From NCBI RefSeq assembly GCF_963662255.1, contig NC_085056.1, positions 5,267,716 to 5,331,715 on the forward strand: DNA of 64,000 bases, read 5' to 3'. Below, one piece after another: positions 26,082 to 38,060 of the stretch. The position numbers were made by a program, and so were the translations under genes. The number at the start of each line of letters is the position of its first letter. Position 1 is the first letter of the stretch. Below the pieces are notes generated by a model. The model ran no database searches. It was given only the letters and a program-made list of their open reading frames with translations, and was not told where the DNA came from. The DNA comes from Cinclus cinclus. Lineage: Eukaryota; Chordata; Aves; Passeriformes; Cinclidae.

Positions 26082-27893
26082 GTTAGCTGGCATGTCTGAC
26101 CTTCATTGTTCCCAGTGGAAACAGTGACAGTCTATTAGTCCTCCACGAGGGATATCACTGTCTCACAGCAGCTCTGAAAATCCCCCAGGACACTCCTGGA
26201 ACAACAATAATTCTGCAAGAGTTCACACAACGTTAAAGCTCTGTGAAATGTTTGCAGCAAATCTTGCCTGGATTGGAGAGGGGGATGTGGTGGGAAGGGG
26301 GAGAGGGATGGCTTTGAACTCAGCTGCATTTGAGAGGAAACACTAACCTTGCAGGCAGGTTGGACCAGGTGGGACTTTTGCCACAGGAAAATCTTGCTGA
26401 TTCTCTTGAAATGAAACAGCCAGGTAGATAAAAGAAGGTGGAAATTCAAATACTCTGAAGTAGAGTATCAGCTTTTAAATCTGAATTTTAAAGTGAAAGA
26501 CAAAGAATTTAAACAGTGCAACTTCTAGGGGCTAAAAGCCAAAAACCCAAATTTTCAACTGAACATTTAGAAAATGGAGTAACAGAGTTTTAGTACAGCT
26601 TATAGGAAGTAGAAGTTGAATCAAAGATTGCTTGCCTTTCATACAAAAATAATGCTATGCATGGGGAAGTAAGTCTGTAGATTTTTACACATTGAGTCAC
26701 TGCTAAGATCTTTTCATGGCTGTACTTTTAGAATTAAAGGGTAGGAGTAAAGAAACTCTTAGGCCCATTACTGGACTTCTTAGACCTGATCTTCTCCTCT
26801 TTGGTTACATTATCCTTTCCAACCTGTTGTGCTTTTCAAACATTCCTGCAGCCTGTGGCACAGTTGTGTGGTGTGTCCTGGCCTCAAACTCAGCACAGCC
26901 CAAAAGAGCAGAAGTGATGCCTGTGCACAGGTAACCTGACACAGGTATCCTAGGATTCACTAAAGATAAACATGAACTATGTTCAGGGTAACTTCCACTT
27001 GCAGCTCTGGAGATTTTTCACCTAGGGGGTGTGCCTCAAGGCACAGAGTTGCTTGATGTCATTAGGGCCCCTGGATGACTTAATCCAGGCTTGATCAAGA
27101 GGATTAATAGATGAATTCTTGACAGAGCCAGCGTGTGAAGTCTGTACTGGAGAAAGGCTTTTTCCTTGGCCTGGCTCCAAGAGAAACTAATCATCATGAA
27201 CTTCATGCAGATTTACGATTATTCTTTCTGTAGAAAGGGTTAGGCCAGCACTCTCTGGCACTGGTGGAAAGTCTGTGGAAAAGGAGAAAGCCAAACACAC
27301 ATGGGATGAGCACTGTATGTGGGCTTGTTTCCCTGAAAGCCTTCCTTTGGATTTTCTGCATTTTCACAGAAAACTGATGTAAGAGCACTATCATGTATTA
27401 AACCAGATAGAATCATTATGCTTCTCTCAACTCCAGGAGACAGAAATATCATACGGGCTTATTTTTCCAAGGGAGATGGTATCATGGAATAAAGTGATAA
27501 GAAGGAAAGCTACCTTGATTGTATGAAATATGTCCAGTGGCTGCCTTCAGCACAGCAATCTTTTATGTTCAAACTATTACTCAAAGTAGGAATTATTGAA
27601 ATGCTGTTTTTCTGTGGTGCTCTCTTGGGTGATCTATGGAACCCTGTAAAGTCAGTGAGAGGAATCTTATCATTTCTTCTTGTTCCTTGAAAAAATGGTA
27701 ATAAAATAATCTATCTATTAAATTTCAGAGCACACATATACATGTATTGGAAATGCAATATGACAGTATGATAGTGAGGGTTTAAAAAGTGCTGTTTCAT
27801 TATCAGATTTGTAATCTATTAAAATATCCATGATAAAAAGGAAAAACTGAAAAACTGCAACCTGTTCATCCAGAATTTTGGGCTTCCTTTTTT

Positions 27894-27940
27894 TTTTCTT
27901 TTTTCTTTTTTTTTTTTGGTGGGTTTGTTTTTGTTTTATT
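27894..27940. repeat. T-rich low-complexity tract
   Basis: Nearly continuous T interrupted by single C, then TGGTGGG and TTTG words. It is the most T-biased stretch of this part of the window. Confidence 0.8.
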
Positions 27941-28963
27941 AGAAGGTAGTTGAAGAAATTTTGTAATCTATTTACAACATTGCATTTGCAGATATGCTTG
28001 GATTTGTAAGGTTATCTCCTACTCAGGATTTTGTTAAACAAGACTGTGGAACAGTCATCAAAATCAAGACTTTGCCTAGCAAAAGCTTTGTCCAGGAGCT
28101 TTTCTCCTTGGTCTTGAGATAGCTTTTTTGCTTTTTCCTTTTAATGCTAAATTATCCATATTAAAGCATTCTTTTCTTGCCTCTTACATGCAAAAAAGGA
28201 CATGACGAGGGGACAGCGATAATATAGGGGCTGCAGAATTCTTTAATTTTATAAGGCAACAGACCAGTGGTCTGTAAGATCCAATATCTATCCCAAAAGA
28301 AAATTAAATATCACTTGGTCAGCCAGGCAGAGCAAGATGACCACAGTTCTGTGATTCCCGTGCATGATTGGGGTATTCCTAGAGCCATGGGGATTGTTAA
28401 TCCTTGTGACTTAAGCTAAATAGTCTAACTACAGATGTTACTACTTTGTAGATTCTGCATTATTTGGATCTCATTAGTGTGTGACAGGGTTTATGAGTGA
28501 CAGGATATGTGATGTGTGAATGGGTGTACAAGGACAAGGAGTGGCTCCTGCTTGTGGGACTGCATAAAGGCTGAGTTCATTTTATGCGCATGTACTAATT
28601 AGACATGAAATCCAAGATCAACTTTTTGAAAGATGGATTTGATAAATGGTAATACCCCAGATAATGCTCTCATGAGTATTTATGTCCCAGGATATCCAGT
28701 TTTCCCATGTTGTAATAATATGTGTCGATTTTGTATGGTCAGGACCACTGATTCAACCATGACATGGAAACAGAGGAGCACTGCGTGTGGAACTGAGGAA
28801 TCACTTCCTCCTGTTCTCAGGACAGCTATTTATTTAACAGTTTGTCATAGAAAATTAAGCAAGGTGATTTTTTTTAGTTATGAGATGAAGGAGAGAACCT
28901 ATCCCTTCTGTCATCTTCTGTAACCTGTCTGGGCAGTATGGATCACTTGCATACCTTAAGATG

Positions 28964-28988
28964 GTTGGATAAAACATTTTTATCCAAC
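28964..28988. repeat. Hairpin with 11-bp perfect arms and 3-base loop
   Basis: GTTGGATAAAA at 28964-28974 is the exact reverse complement of TTTTATCCAAC at 28978-28988, separated by CAT. The short loop makes it an efficient hairpin in single-stranded DNA or RNA. A very rough estimate gives such a tight, long palindrome less than once per 64 kb by chance. No function is known to me. Confidence 0.75.
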
Positions 28989-30585
28989 TTCCTCAAAGAG
29001 ATTCCTTCCTTGTCTCAGTGAAGCAACAGGTAGTGAGATGAACACACTTTATGGACTTGTCTTAAGATGTTTTGCATTCCAGTGTTAATGTATCACATGT
29101 GTATACCTTTCCTCCTTGAAAACACTGAGGAATAGCACCACCCATGCTTAAACATCACAGGAGTCCCAAGGAGGAGACTTGAGTAATAATGTTTGCTTTC
29201 TTGGATGTATAAATTTAACTGTATGATTAGCCTGGAACTGTGGGAGGTGTAGAAACTGAAACCTAGTGGGATGAACCACCCTCCTCTGTGACAGTCTCAT
29301 GAGTGCAGGCTGGAGCTGAGGTAGAAGAGGAGGAATTTGATGTGTGAGGAGCCAGTACACCTCAGTATGTCCCTTTAGTCTGTCACGTTCACTGTGGTGC
29401 TTGCTGATAGAAATCAGTGGGAATCCTTCTAAAGTGGGGCTTCAGTGGGTCTTCTAATAAATCAACTACTCTTCAAAAATACTTCTGATGAAAGCACAGT
29501 GCTGTCAGGAGGGGGATAAAGGTCACCTTGGTAATAAATGATAGCTATGTTGCAGTGTAGGGAAAAGTTCTAAGGTTTTCCAAAGTTTGAATAGGAATAA
29601 GTGGCCCGTTAGGTAATTTTCCATTTCTTGTAATATCGTGCGTTTCTTTTAGCCAATTTGCCCTCTCCCTACATGCTCTATTTTGGCCAGTTTCCCTGGA
29701 AGACTGCTAGAAACCCAGCATGTACTAAAGGTCTGCAAATCAGATTATCACACAACAATGATTTTTCCAGTTCCAACTGCATGTATCTCTGACTGGCTGG
29801 TACATGCAGGATTCCACTGGGTACCCAGTGTGTCACACCAGTCCCAGTGCACTGACATTTTGTTGTCCTGTGGCTGTATCTTGATTTAAGGGTTGAAGCC
29901 ACACTGTCTCTGCTGGGCTGCAAGCATGTAATTCGAATGAGCAGTATCCCCCACAGGGTAATAAACTCTTTAATAACAGTTATGCAGCAACCACAATAAT
30001 GAAAAAAGTGATTACATTCTACATAAAAATATAAAAGCTCATTTGATCCTGAGGTCCCCAGTGGCACATTACCTGGACTTTTATTTAAAATATAACATTT
30101 CTTACATCTTATTCAGGTCCTTTGTTAACACTAATATAAAACACCAGTAAAATTGTCATTGGAGGAATTTAATAAGGAGTGGGTATGGCTCAGCAAAGCA
30201 CTCTGCTAAGTCTGAGTCCTTCCACGAATCTAATCTAGAAAAACACAAGATGCTCTGCCTGTGTTTCAGTGTTTCTGAGTGTTTCAGTGCTGATCCCCAC
30301 TTTGCATATGCAAAGCAGATGAGAAGATCCCTTCTTTAGAAGCAGGGATCTTTCCTAAAATAGAAGTGCTTCTACAAGTGCCTGAGTTTCAGGAAATGTG
30401 AGAATCCCTTCTTGTACTTTTGCTTGCTCTTCATTCTCGATGATTTCCCTGCAAATACAGGCTAACTCCAGAGAACTAGAATGACACCAGGAGATTTTCT
30501 TCCAAGCATATTTCAGGAGTTCTGAAAGCAGAAGCCACCCAAACCTTGGTCTATAATCCACCTTGCTTTATTCCTTTTATATCTA

Positions 30586-30633
30586 ATACTGGGAGGAAAT
30601 CAACCCTATTAAGCATTGCTTTCCTCCCAGTAT
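30586..30633. repeat. Hairpin with 14-bp perfect arms and 20-base loop
   Basis: ATACTGGGAGGAAA at 30586-30599 is the exact reverse complement of TTTCCTCCCAGTAT at 30620-30633. The loop is 20 bases of unrelated sequence. The arms are of mixed composition, so this is not an AT-rich coincidence. Pairing does not continue beyond either end. The stem is shorter than a normal microRNA precursor (about 30 bp), and no known mature microRNA was recognised. A tiny inverted duplication or the relic of a foldback element would also fit. Confidence 0.75.
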
Positions 30634-31870
30634 ACATAGTACAGACATTACTGAGTCCATGGGCAGACTTCAAAAAATCAGAACTCCAGCAGCAATCTTT
30701 TTTGCTCTGTCCCTTCTTGTAATCTGTACAGAGCAGAAATATATTCAGACTTTTTCCATTTCCTTTATTTTTCTGTCAGTGCCACATTATTTCCTGTTGG
30801 AGACTCTAGCCTTTCCATCATGTCGCTGAGGAATTAATCCCCTGTGCTGTAAGTAAGAACATATGGCAAACCATTAGTCATCAGCCAGTGCCTGGACACA
30901 GTTTTGTTCTAGAAAGTGGGCTGGCCAAGAGAGTGAAAGGAAGGATGGGGTTTTTAATAGGAGTTTTTATCAGGGTTTTAAATGTTCTCAAATCAGGGAC
31001 AGATCTGAAGATTTAGGAAGCGTGTGAGCAGGTAAAGTGCACTAGCAAATCCCCCTGTGAGGTTTAAGAAGGGTGTTGTGGTGGCATTTGAGGTTGTGAT
31101 GTAAAATAAGCTCCTACTTCCCTTTGTATGGAAGCTTCACATGTTCTCAGAACCCAAGGGCCTGCCTTCATTTCTGGGTGTGCAAATTGCCTTCTATCAA
31201 ATAGAAACAAACTCATTTAGGTAAAGAAATATATTGCTGGGTTTTGCTTTTTTCAAGTATATGAAGGTGTTGACTGTCATTCCAGGAGCTTCCTTAAAAA
31301 TCTGTATGGCCATCTAACATCATCTAAACCTCCTCTTCACATGACATAGTACCCCCAGCCATTGTTGAACCCATAGGAAATGTCATATATGTTGTAACTC
31401 TCTCTGATCCTGCTCTTCCTCCCATTCTTTGATCGCTGCTTGTCTCACTAGATCTGTAGGGTCAATCACAGCTCTAGGGCAAGGATTGCCTCTGTTTTAA
31501 TATGCAAATAGGCATGTGATGTAATAGGATTGGTGTTTCTGGGTGTTAATGAAAAACAAACACATGATTGTAATCAAGGCAATGCACTGCCTGAAATGGA
31601 GGTGATAGAGGAGAATGCCTTTTCAGGAAAGAATCTGCCAAATATCCTTTTACCTGAAGAGAAAGAGAGAAGTTCCCACAAAGAGAGAAGTCCTGTTAGA
31701 AAGTTTTCTTGTGTTCTTTTCCAGGGAGTGACTGCAGCACCAACCAAGATTTTTAAACATCTCTGTGTTTTTGAAGTGATGAACCTTTTAAAAACGGTAT
31801 TGCATGGGTAGCCTTGGTGAAGAGGAATTGAGGGAGATGTGCTACTATGCTTGTTCTCTTACTAGTCATT
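30634..31870. other. Non-coding DNA, no gene seen
   Basis: No gene or repeat was recognised. A 93-codon frame at 31530-31811 on the plus strand is rich in charged residues but has no recognisable domain and no exon-like boundaries. Confidence 0.55.
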
Positions 31871-32250
31871 GACTGGAAATGCTCACAAAAGGAATAAAAA
31901 GTACATTTGCCTTGTTAATACAATTTGTATTACATATTCATAAACCATTTCATAAAGCTCCCAAGGAAAAATTCAATTGTACTGAAAGCACATAATGGTA
32001 GAGCGGCCATACAGAAAACAGGCAGCATGTTGCAGAATTAACTGCACAATGAATGAAATGCAATGTCTATAATAAACCCATTCAGATATAAATTATGGGA
32101 GAGTAGATGAAATGTTTGTTAAGCAATAAAGCTTGCAACCGTACATATAAAATTGAATGGGATTTATCATAAAATATTGTGGAGGATACAGTCTGAATAT
32201 GTGTTACAAATTGACTGAATTAAAAATAATCCAAGGAAAGCAAGCTTTAG
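31871..32250. promoter_or_regulatory. Candidate conserved non-coding element
   Basis: The block is AT-rich and not repetitive, with many homeodomain and POU-like words. It has a near-palindrome AATACAA-T-TTGTATT near 31918-31932 and no CpG except at 31985-32005 and 32139-32141. The texture resembles ultraconserved enhancers. The call rests on appearance only. Confidence 0.3.
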
Positions 32251-35200
32251 GGAGACTGAAAATTTTAGGAAATGAGTTCATAAGCTGTTTAGCTCTGACC
32301 CAAAGTCCCCTGGTGCCAAGAAAAAGAGAGGCAAGAAAATAAGAACAGAATAATTTCTTAGAGGACCACAGTTATGTTGTCTTAATTTTAACCTTCTAAA
32401 TTTTGTCCAATAATCAGACTTCCCGTTGAACTAACAGTATCTCACTGGTGTAGAGGGTAGAGAATTTGGCCCAGAAGTGTTTGGTTAGTATGATTTACAG
32501 TGGAAGATTTCCCCCCACCCCCCCCAACTATTTATATCAGCAAGACTGTTGTACTGAGGGCAGGATAGATGATGTTGTGCTTGGACCTTGAAGAGATGTG
32601 TGGTATGCTTTCCCAAAAGACTTTACCAGATATCTCAATACAAACAACAGAGTTGCTGAAGAACACTTTCTGTGGGATTCCATACCGAGCTTGAAGTCTA
32701 CTTCTCAAAATGACAGAGCCTATGCTTTTGCTCAGTTCATAAATTGAAAATACTTACAGTTTTCACAACACAATGGAAATAGTGTACTTGTGAACAACAA
32801 CCAAGAGAGTCACCAAACTCTTAGAATTAAATTTAAAATTTAAACAGATGTTTATGGGATAGGGGGATAAGAAGAGAGTGCATAAATTTTCAATCACAAA
32901 TAACATTTGTAGCTGTAGAAACATAGGACAACCTAAGAAAAAGAGACAAATAAGAGCTGTACAATCTGTGCCTGAGAGGGTTAAGAACATTATCCCTTTT
33001 CTTAATCTTACCTAGATGCTTTTCAGATCTTTTCTCTCCTCTCAAAGCAATGAGTAATGACCATTTCTCAGAGAATTTAAATGTATACAAAGGAATCTGG
33101 AATCCAGAATACAAAGTGGTGTTTCTGTAGGGGCTTTAAGATGGTTGCTCTGATTTATAGATAGAAGATCCTTCTGCTAGACTAGAGATGAGTGCAGCCA
33201 GGACACATGGCCTTTGTAGGTCTCTTGACCCTAAGACCTTTTTTTAGTGTAGGTGTGTGTCAGTGTGGTGACATTCTGACAGAGTTTGTCACACTGAAGG
33301 AGTAAATACATAACTTCACACTGAGAAACACCTGAGTCACCAATAGACCTCCTTTGATGTCTTTGCCTGTACAGCCCAGCAGAATCCTTTTTGGTTTGCC
33401 TCTGATGCTGTTTAGGAAATAAAGGGGTCCCTCTTCTCAGAGCCACAAGGAAACAACTTCCAGTTGCTATCCAGCAGTGTTTTAATTCCAAGAGATAATA
33501 CTGAGCTATTTCAATGGACCATTATTGCAGAGTTAAATATAAGTAAGTGAGAAGAAATTAATTAATTAAGTAGACTCCATTTTGCTTGTCTGCTGAATGG
33601 ATGTATTTTCCCATGAGTAAGAGATTCCGTGGATTTTTTGTTCCCTTTTTTTCACTGGAAAACCACACTGAGAACAAACATACATCGGCATCCCGCAGTG
33701 TATCAAGAGGCACTGGTAATCTTACCCTTTTAAGAAATGTGGCATGTGCCCAGCACTTTTTGATTGCATTTTATTTGTAGGAATACAGGCTATGAAAACT
33801 CTCTTCCCTACTGAGGAAGAAAAGCCTGTTAACTTGTCAGCCTGCATCTGACAGGCCAAGGGTTCAAAGCTGCTCATCAGTGTTGGTTGACATTCCCCCT
33901 TAGAGCCTTTGGAAGTATCAAGTTTGCCAGTTATTGACTGCATTGCTGAGTTATCTCTTGTATAAGCACAATTTCCATAAAGGACATAAGGCCAGGGACA
34001 TGTTCACCAGGCGTTTTAAGACATGGTTGATTTGATTTTCTCATTTCTTGTTTTCTCTAAACATATTTCTCTCAAATATTAAATTGTAACAATATTATTG
34101 ATTGTGTTCTGCTCATGGAGCAATAGCATGTATTTGGCTTTTTACATTTTTTTTTTTTCCCTAATGATTTGCTCAGAGGGTGGAAAGAAGTAGAGGTGAT
34201 GAAATACCTTTGTCCCTTGGAGATGAGGGTATTTCAATGGTGGAGACCAGCAGCATGACAATACAGGATCTGTTAGCACCATGGCAGACCAGGCAAAGCC
34301 CCTGAACACAAAACCTTTCTCTGCATATCAGGAAGAGATTCAGGACTTCACATCTAGACCTTAATAGTGAAACACCATCTTTTTTTCAATTAGCAAATAA
34401 ATTCCCACATGATTTGAATAAATCTGGAGGAAAATTCTCCAGGAGCACAAGAATTGTAAAGTCAGTTGAGGGGAAAAACATGCCATGTATAATCTGCCCT
34501 GGGCAAAGAAAATGTGTCAGGTTTTGAAATGCTGAATGCTGGCAATTCAGCAGAAAGTGAGTGGTGGACAGAAACAGTGTTCAGCTGGTAGGACAACAGC
34601 AAGGATGTTTCAGTCAATTCTGTCTTTTTCCTGTTTACTGTATGATTGCAAGTGAAGAGGTAATAGCACTCAATGAGGCAAATTCCATTCTTAGATTCAT
34701 GCACATAATTTTCAGTGACCTTTTATATCTGAGAGAAAATTGATTTTGATGAGAGCTCTACCTCCTGCTCTTCATGCAGGGTTTTGCACAATTTGTTTTA
34801 CATGCTCAACAGTCATTTTTTGGATGAACCAATCATGGAGATGGGTTATTATTGATAGATCTTCCAGGAAACATATCAAAGTTAAGTAAAAATAAATAAA
34901 ACATGAAATTAACATGAACATGGGTTTTTCCTAATCAGATACATGTTTCAGTAGCTCTTGCTCAAGAAGCACAATTTAAGCAGGAGAATGCAATTGATAT
35001 GAAAGGTTTAATAAGAAAAGCAATTCAACACATCTGTCATACACAAGGGAATAAAAAAATATTAAAATATCCTCTAAGAAACATTTGTGGAGAGATGCAC
35101 AGACCTGAATCAAACCATCTTCTAAGGTTCTTTAAACTGCTGTAGCCAACTTTGTTATTCTGAAACAGAACTTATCCTGAGGAACGGCCAGGTTTTCTGG

Positions 35201-36130
35201 CATACAAGAACAGGAGGTCAAAGGACCTTTATGACCCATATTTAATGTCCTTTTAGCAGGTGAGAGAAACAGTGATTGTCCAAGCTCATGTGTCCAGTGA
35301 TTTTTGGTGTAGTGATTCAATGCCGAATCCTGCATCTTCTGGAAGAATCCTTCTTGGGTACAGGAGGAGCTCTCATCTTTCTGACTCAGATGGAAAAGTG
35401 TGTCTTGCAGAAGGAAGGTCCGGATCTTGGTCTGGATGGTTGACAGTGGTGCAGTGTATGCTAGAATCTCTTTCTGGCTTTATGAAAAGCAGTAGATGCT
35501 CAGTGCCCATGTGTCTCTACTTGTTTATGCACAAAACTGGGCTCCTAAAATTAACTAATGCTTTTCAAGAATTTGTGCAAACAGTTTGCTTCAGTGAGTC
35601 AGTAACAGAGGTATGAATAGAGCCCAGGGCTCCTCACTCCTGGCCCTATGCACCAACCACCAAGACAATTTACTTTTCTAGCCAGCGCCAGAATGAAGAT
35701 GTGGAAATACCACAAGCAAACTTTTTATTTTTAATTTTTTTTCCAACTTTTCCACTCAGTTCTGCAGACTCAGGCAGTTTGGTTAGCTCTGCACATTGAG
35801 CGAGAGGTTAATATTGGCTTTGCCGTGGAGTTTTTCACTTCTAGGTGTGTGAAAGATGAGTCTTTCCTCTTGCTTTCCCCACTGAGCTCTGCTTGAAGGT
35901 GAGTGGAGATGTGTGTTAGCTTACTTTTGCTTTGAAGAAACTGGTGCAGAAGGAGAGGGAAGCAAGGAAAATTTGGCCCGCTGGGGTTCTGGCCCTAACC
36001 TCCCATTGGCAGAGAACAAAGAGGATGGGGAGAAGAAGGAGGCCAGGAATAGCAAATGGTGCACAGTCCCCATCTGTGCTGTTGATTCCATCCTCTGGTG
36101 ATCCAGCCAGGGGATCAACAGGCCAGTTGT
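32251..36130. other. Non-coding DNA, no gene seen
   Basis: No coding gene or transposon was recognised. Notable words are a C6-A-C8 tract at 32511-32525, AATT repeats at 33558-33570 and a T12 run at 34147-34158. A donor-like GAAGGTGAGTGG near 35895-35906 has no matching acceptor or open frame. Confidence 0.55.
32511..32525 (-). repeat. C6-A-C8 tract (G-run on the minus strand)
   Basis: Six C, one A, then eight C. The minus strand therefore carries two long G runs that could contribute to a G-quadruplex. Simple low-complexity sequence. Confidence 0.7.
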
Positions 36131-36390
36131 GCCCAGTCATTAAGGAAAGGCATGTCTGTAATTAATGGCAGAGGGCCTGATACAATAAAAGACATGTCTG
36201 CCTTTTCCACTGCGAGCCCGCGTAGGGCTGCAAAAGACGCCAAAGAAAATCAATGTTAAGCAGCTTGTATGGATTTGTGCAGACCTTTACAGTGCCAAAG
36301 TCCAGACATATTTCTCATTGAGCTGAGTCCTCATATGTTTTATTTATAATTTAATGCTAAAATTTATGAAGGAGGTGCGTGGCAAAGGGA
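36131..36390. promoter_or_regulatory. Candidate conserved non-coding element with CpG core
   Basis: The block contains a homeodomain-type site CTGTAATTAATGG (36157-36169), a HOX-like CAATAAAA (36184-36191) and a TTTATTTATAATTTAA stretch (36339-36354). Between them sits a compact core at 36210-36242 with five CpG in about 33 bases, which is unusual for this CpG-poor window. Retained CpG within an AT-rich, motif-dense block is a common feature of constrained enhancers. This is the strongest enhancer candidate in the window by appearance, but it is not aligned to anything. Confidence 0.35.
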
Positions 36391-36589
36391 GAACCCATAA
36401 CCTTGTCATTTCTTTTCTTAAAGCAGCAGCTACTAGATCTAGGAAAGAATTACGTCCTCTTCCTTCTATCTGGCTCTCCAGCATAAAATGTAACATGATA
36501 GAAATTTTATTCACTCTTGAGTTTGTTTTCAGTGAATCAGCTGTATAGCTGAAGTGCCCATTGCATATTACACAAGTTTTTTATCCAAA

Positions 36590-36870
36590 TCACTAACTGC
36601 CTATCACTTCCTCTAAACTAAATCACTTCAGCTGTTATTCATCAAGCATGCCATGTTGCATTATGGACTTTCATAACTCAGACACTTAAGGTATGAAAGA
36701 AATTAATTGCCTGTATTATTTTCCATAAAAACAAATAAACAGCACTAGGTGCCTTTTTAAACTCAATTGGAGGATTGATTTTTAAATCAAATTGTATTTC
36801 ATGAGAGTTCAAGCACTCACGCCTAGAAGCTGTAATCTGGGAACTTTAAATATAGATGCTGTAATTCCAG
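36590..36870. promoter_or_regulatory. Candidate conserved non-coding element
   Basis: An AT-rich, non-repetitive block with a near-palindrome TTGATTT-TT-AAATCAA (36775-36790) and homeodomain words AATTAATTG (36700-36708). It ends about 50 bp to the left of the solo LTR. It may be part of the same regulatory block as 36131-36390. Conservation is untested. Confidence 0.25.
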
Positions 36871-36916
36871 AATGTCACATGCTTTAAACATTGTAATATA
36901 AACCATAAGAAAATAA

Positions 36917-36921
36917 GAAAA
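36917..36921. repeat. Left target-site duplication (GAAAA)
   Basis: GAAAA directly precedes the TG end of the LTR and is repeated directly after its CA end at 37487-37491. Confidence 0.7.
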
Positions 36922-37486
36922 TGTTGTGGTTTAACCCCAGCTGACAAATAAACACACAACTGCTCTCTCCCTTTCCCCCGCCAGTGGAATGGAGAAGAGA
37001 ATTGGAAGAATAAAAGTGTGAAATATTGTGGGTTGAGGTAATTTGAATAGGTAAAGCAAAAGCCACACGAAGCAAGCAAAGCAGAACAAGGAGTTGATTC
37101 TCCACTTCCCATGGCAGGCAAGTGTCCAACCATTCCCAGGAAAGCAGGGCTCCATCATGTAACAGTGTCTTGGGAAGACAAATGTCAGAACACCAAACAT
37201 CCCCCTTCCTTCTTCTTCCCTCAGTTTTGCATGCTGGAATATGTTTCCAAGTGGCTTGGAATATCGTTTGGGTCATCTGGGATCAGTTGTGCCCCCTCAC
37301 AATCTTGTATACCCCACCCAGTCTCCTCACTGGTGGAGTGAGGAGCAGAAAAGGCCTGGACTGTGTAAGTTCTGTTCAGAAATAACAAAAACATCCCTGA
37401 ATTATCATCACTGTTTTCAGCACAAATCCAAAACACAGCCCATACCAGCTACTATGAAGAAAACTACTCTGGGTAAAGCCACCCCA
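36922..37486 (-). mobile_element. Solo LTR of an avian endogenous retrovirus, probably ERVL type
   Basis: The 565-bp segment runs from TG to CA and is flanked by a 5-bp direct repeat GAAAA. I recognise it from blocks typical of a widespread bird LTR: TGTTGTGGTTTAACCCCAGC at the plus-strand left end, AGGTAAAGCAAAAGCC near 37049, GAAAGCAGGGCTCCATCA near 37140, and GCACAAATCCAAAACA near 37420. In this family the transcribed orientation puts the TTAAACCACAACA end at the 3' side, so the element is on the minus strand. No internal retroviral coding region or second LTR was found, so it is a solo LTR left by recombination. The polyadenylation-like ATTAAA and the TATA box expected for the family both look decayed, so it is probably inactive. 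A 5-bp duplication fits ERVL-class elements; a 6-bp reading would lose the CA end. Confidence 0.85.
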
Positions 37487-37491
37487 GAAAA
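37487..37491. repeat. Right target-site duplication (GAAAA)
   Basis: Matches the 5 bases immediately left of the LTR and marks the right insertion edge. Confidence 0.7.
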
Positions 37492-38060
37492 TAAAAGGAG
37501 TATACATCAAAATGTATTAAACGTGACAGCAACATTAACAGCCTTGTTTGGAGAGAGGACATTTTTTTAACAGAATACATTATTTACTGGTCTCTACTGT
37601 ATCATTCCACTATGATTTCAGGATTGCATTTTTCCTGGAGGTGTGGATCAGGTTTTCCCCCAGCTGACATCAGCCACATTTGTATTGCCATGCTCAGCTG
37701 AGACACCAAGGTGCAGGATTTCAGCTGGCATGAATCCAACCAGATCAGTACTGCAGAGCCAGCTGAGCTTAATTGAACTGTGCTGGAAACCTAAACGTGA
37801 TGAAGCTGCCAGGGAAACAACACAGGTTCCTGCAATGGAGAAGGCCCAGTGACAGGAAGAACCTCAAAATGTTTTGTTCTGCTGAATTGCCAAAAGCAGG
37901 TAGGAGTCCAAAACTCACACAAGACTCATGGGTGAGAATGCAATAGTTGCATATATTTTTGTGTTCAGTTAAATTACCCAAATGACCTGGTTCAGCAGAA
38001 TGTGAGCTGGGAGTCTCAGGGAAATGTCTGTCACATTAGATATTAAGTTAAATTTAGTTA
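37492..38060. other. Non-coding DNA between LTR and repeat copy A
   Basis: No retroviral internal sequence and no gene were recognised. The 69-codon frame at 37643-37852 has no recognisable domain. Confidence 0.55.

Larger units (their letters stand above)
26082..30585. other. Non-coding DNA, no gene seen
   Basis: No exon, RNA gene or transposon was recognised. The stretch holds a T-rich tract (27894-27940), a 17-bp near-palindrome ACAGACCA-G-TGGTCTGT (28259-28275) and a strong hairpin (28964-28988). Confidence 0.55.

Noticed and set aside
28349..28360. TTCTGTGATTC word resembling the CR1 terminal octamer
   Set aside because: The sequence to its left does not follow the CR1 3' end, so the match is too short to call.
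35271..35288. TGATTGTCCAAGCTCATG, partly like the start of miR-219
   Set aside because: Only the first part agrees and there is no hairpin partner nearby.
35895..35906. Strong splice-donor-like GAAGGTGAGTGG
   Set aside because: No open frame and no matching acceptor upstream; such words occur by chance.
36846..37570. Open frames of 64-130 codons on both strands
   Set aside because: They lie largely or wholly within the solo LTR, which is regulatory, non-coding retroviral sequence.
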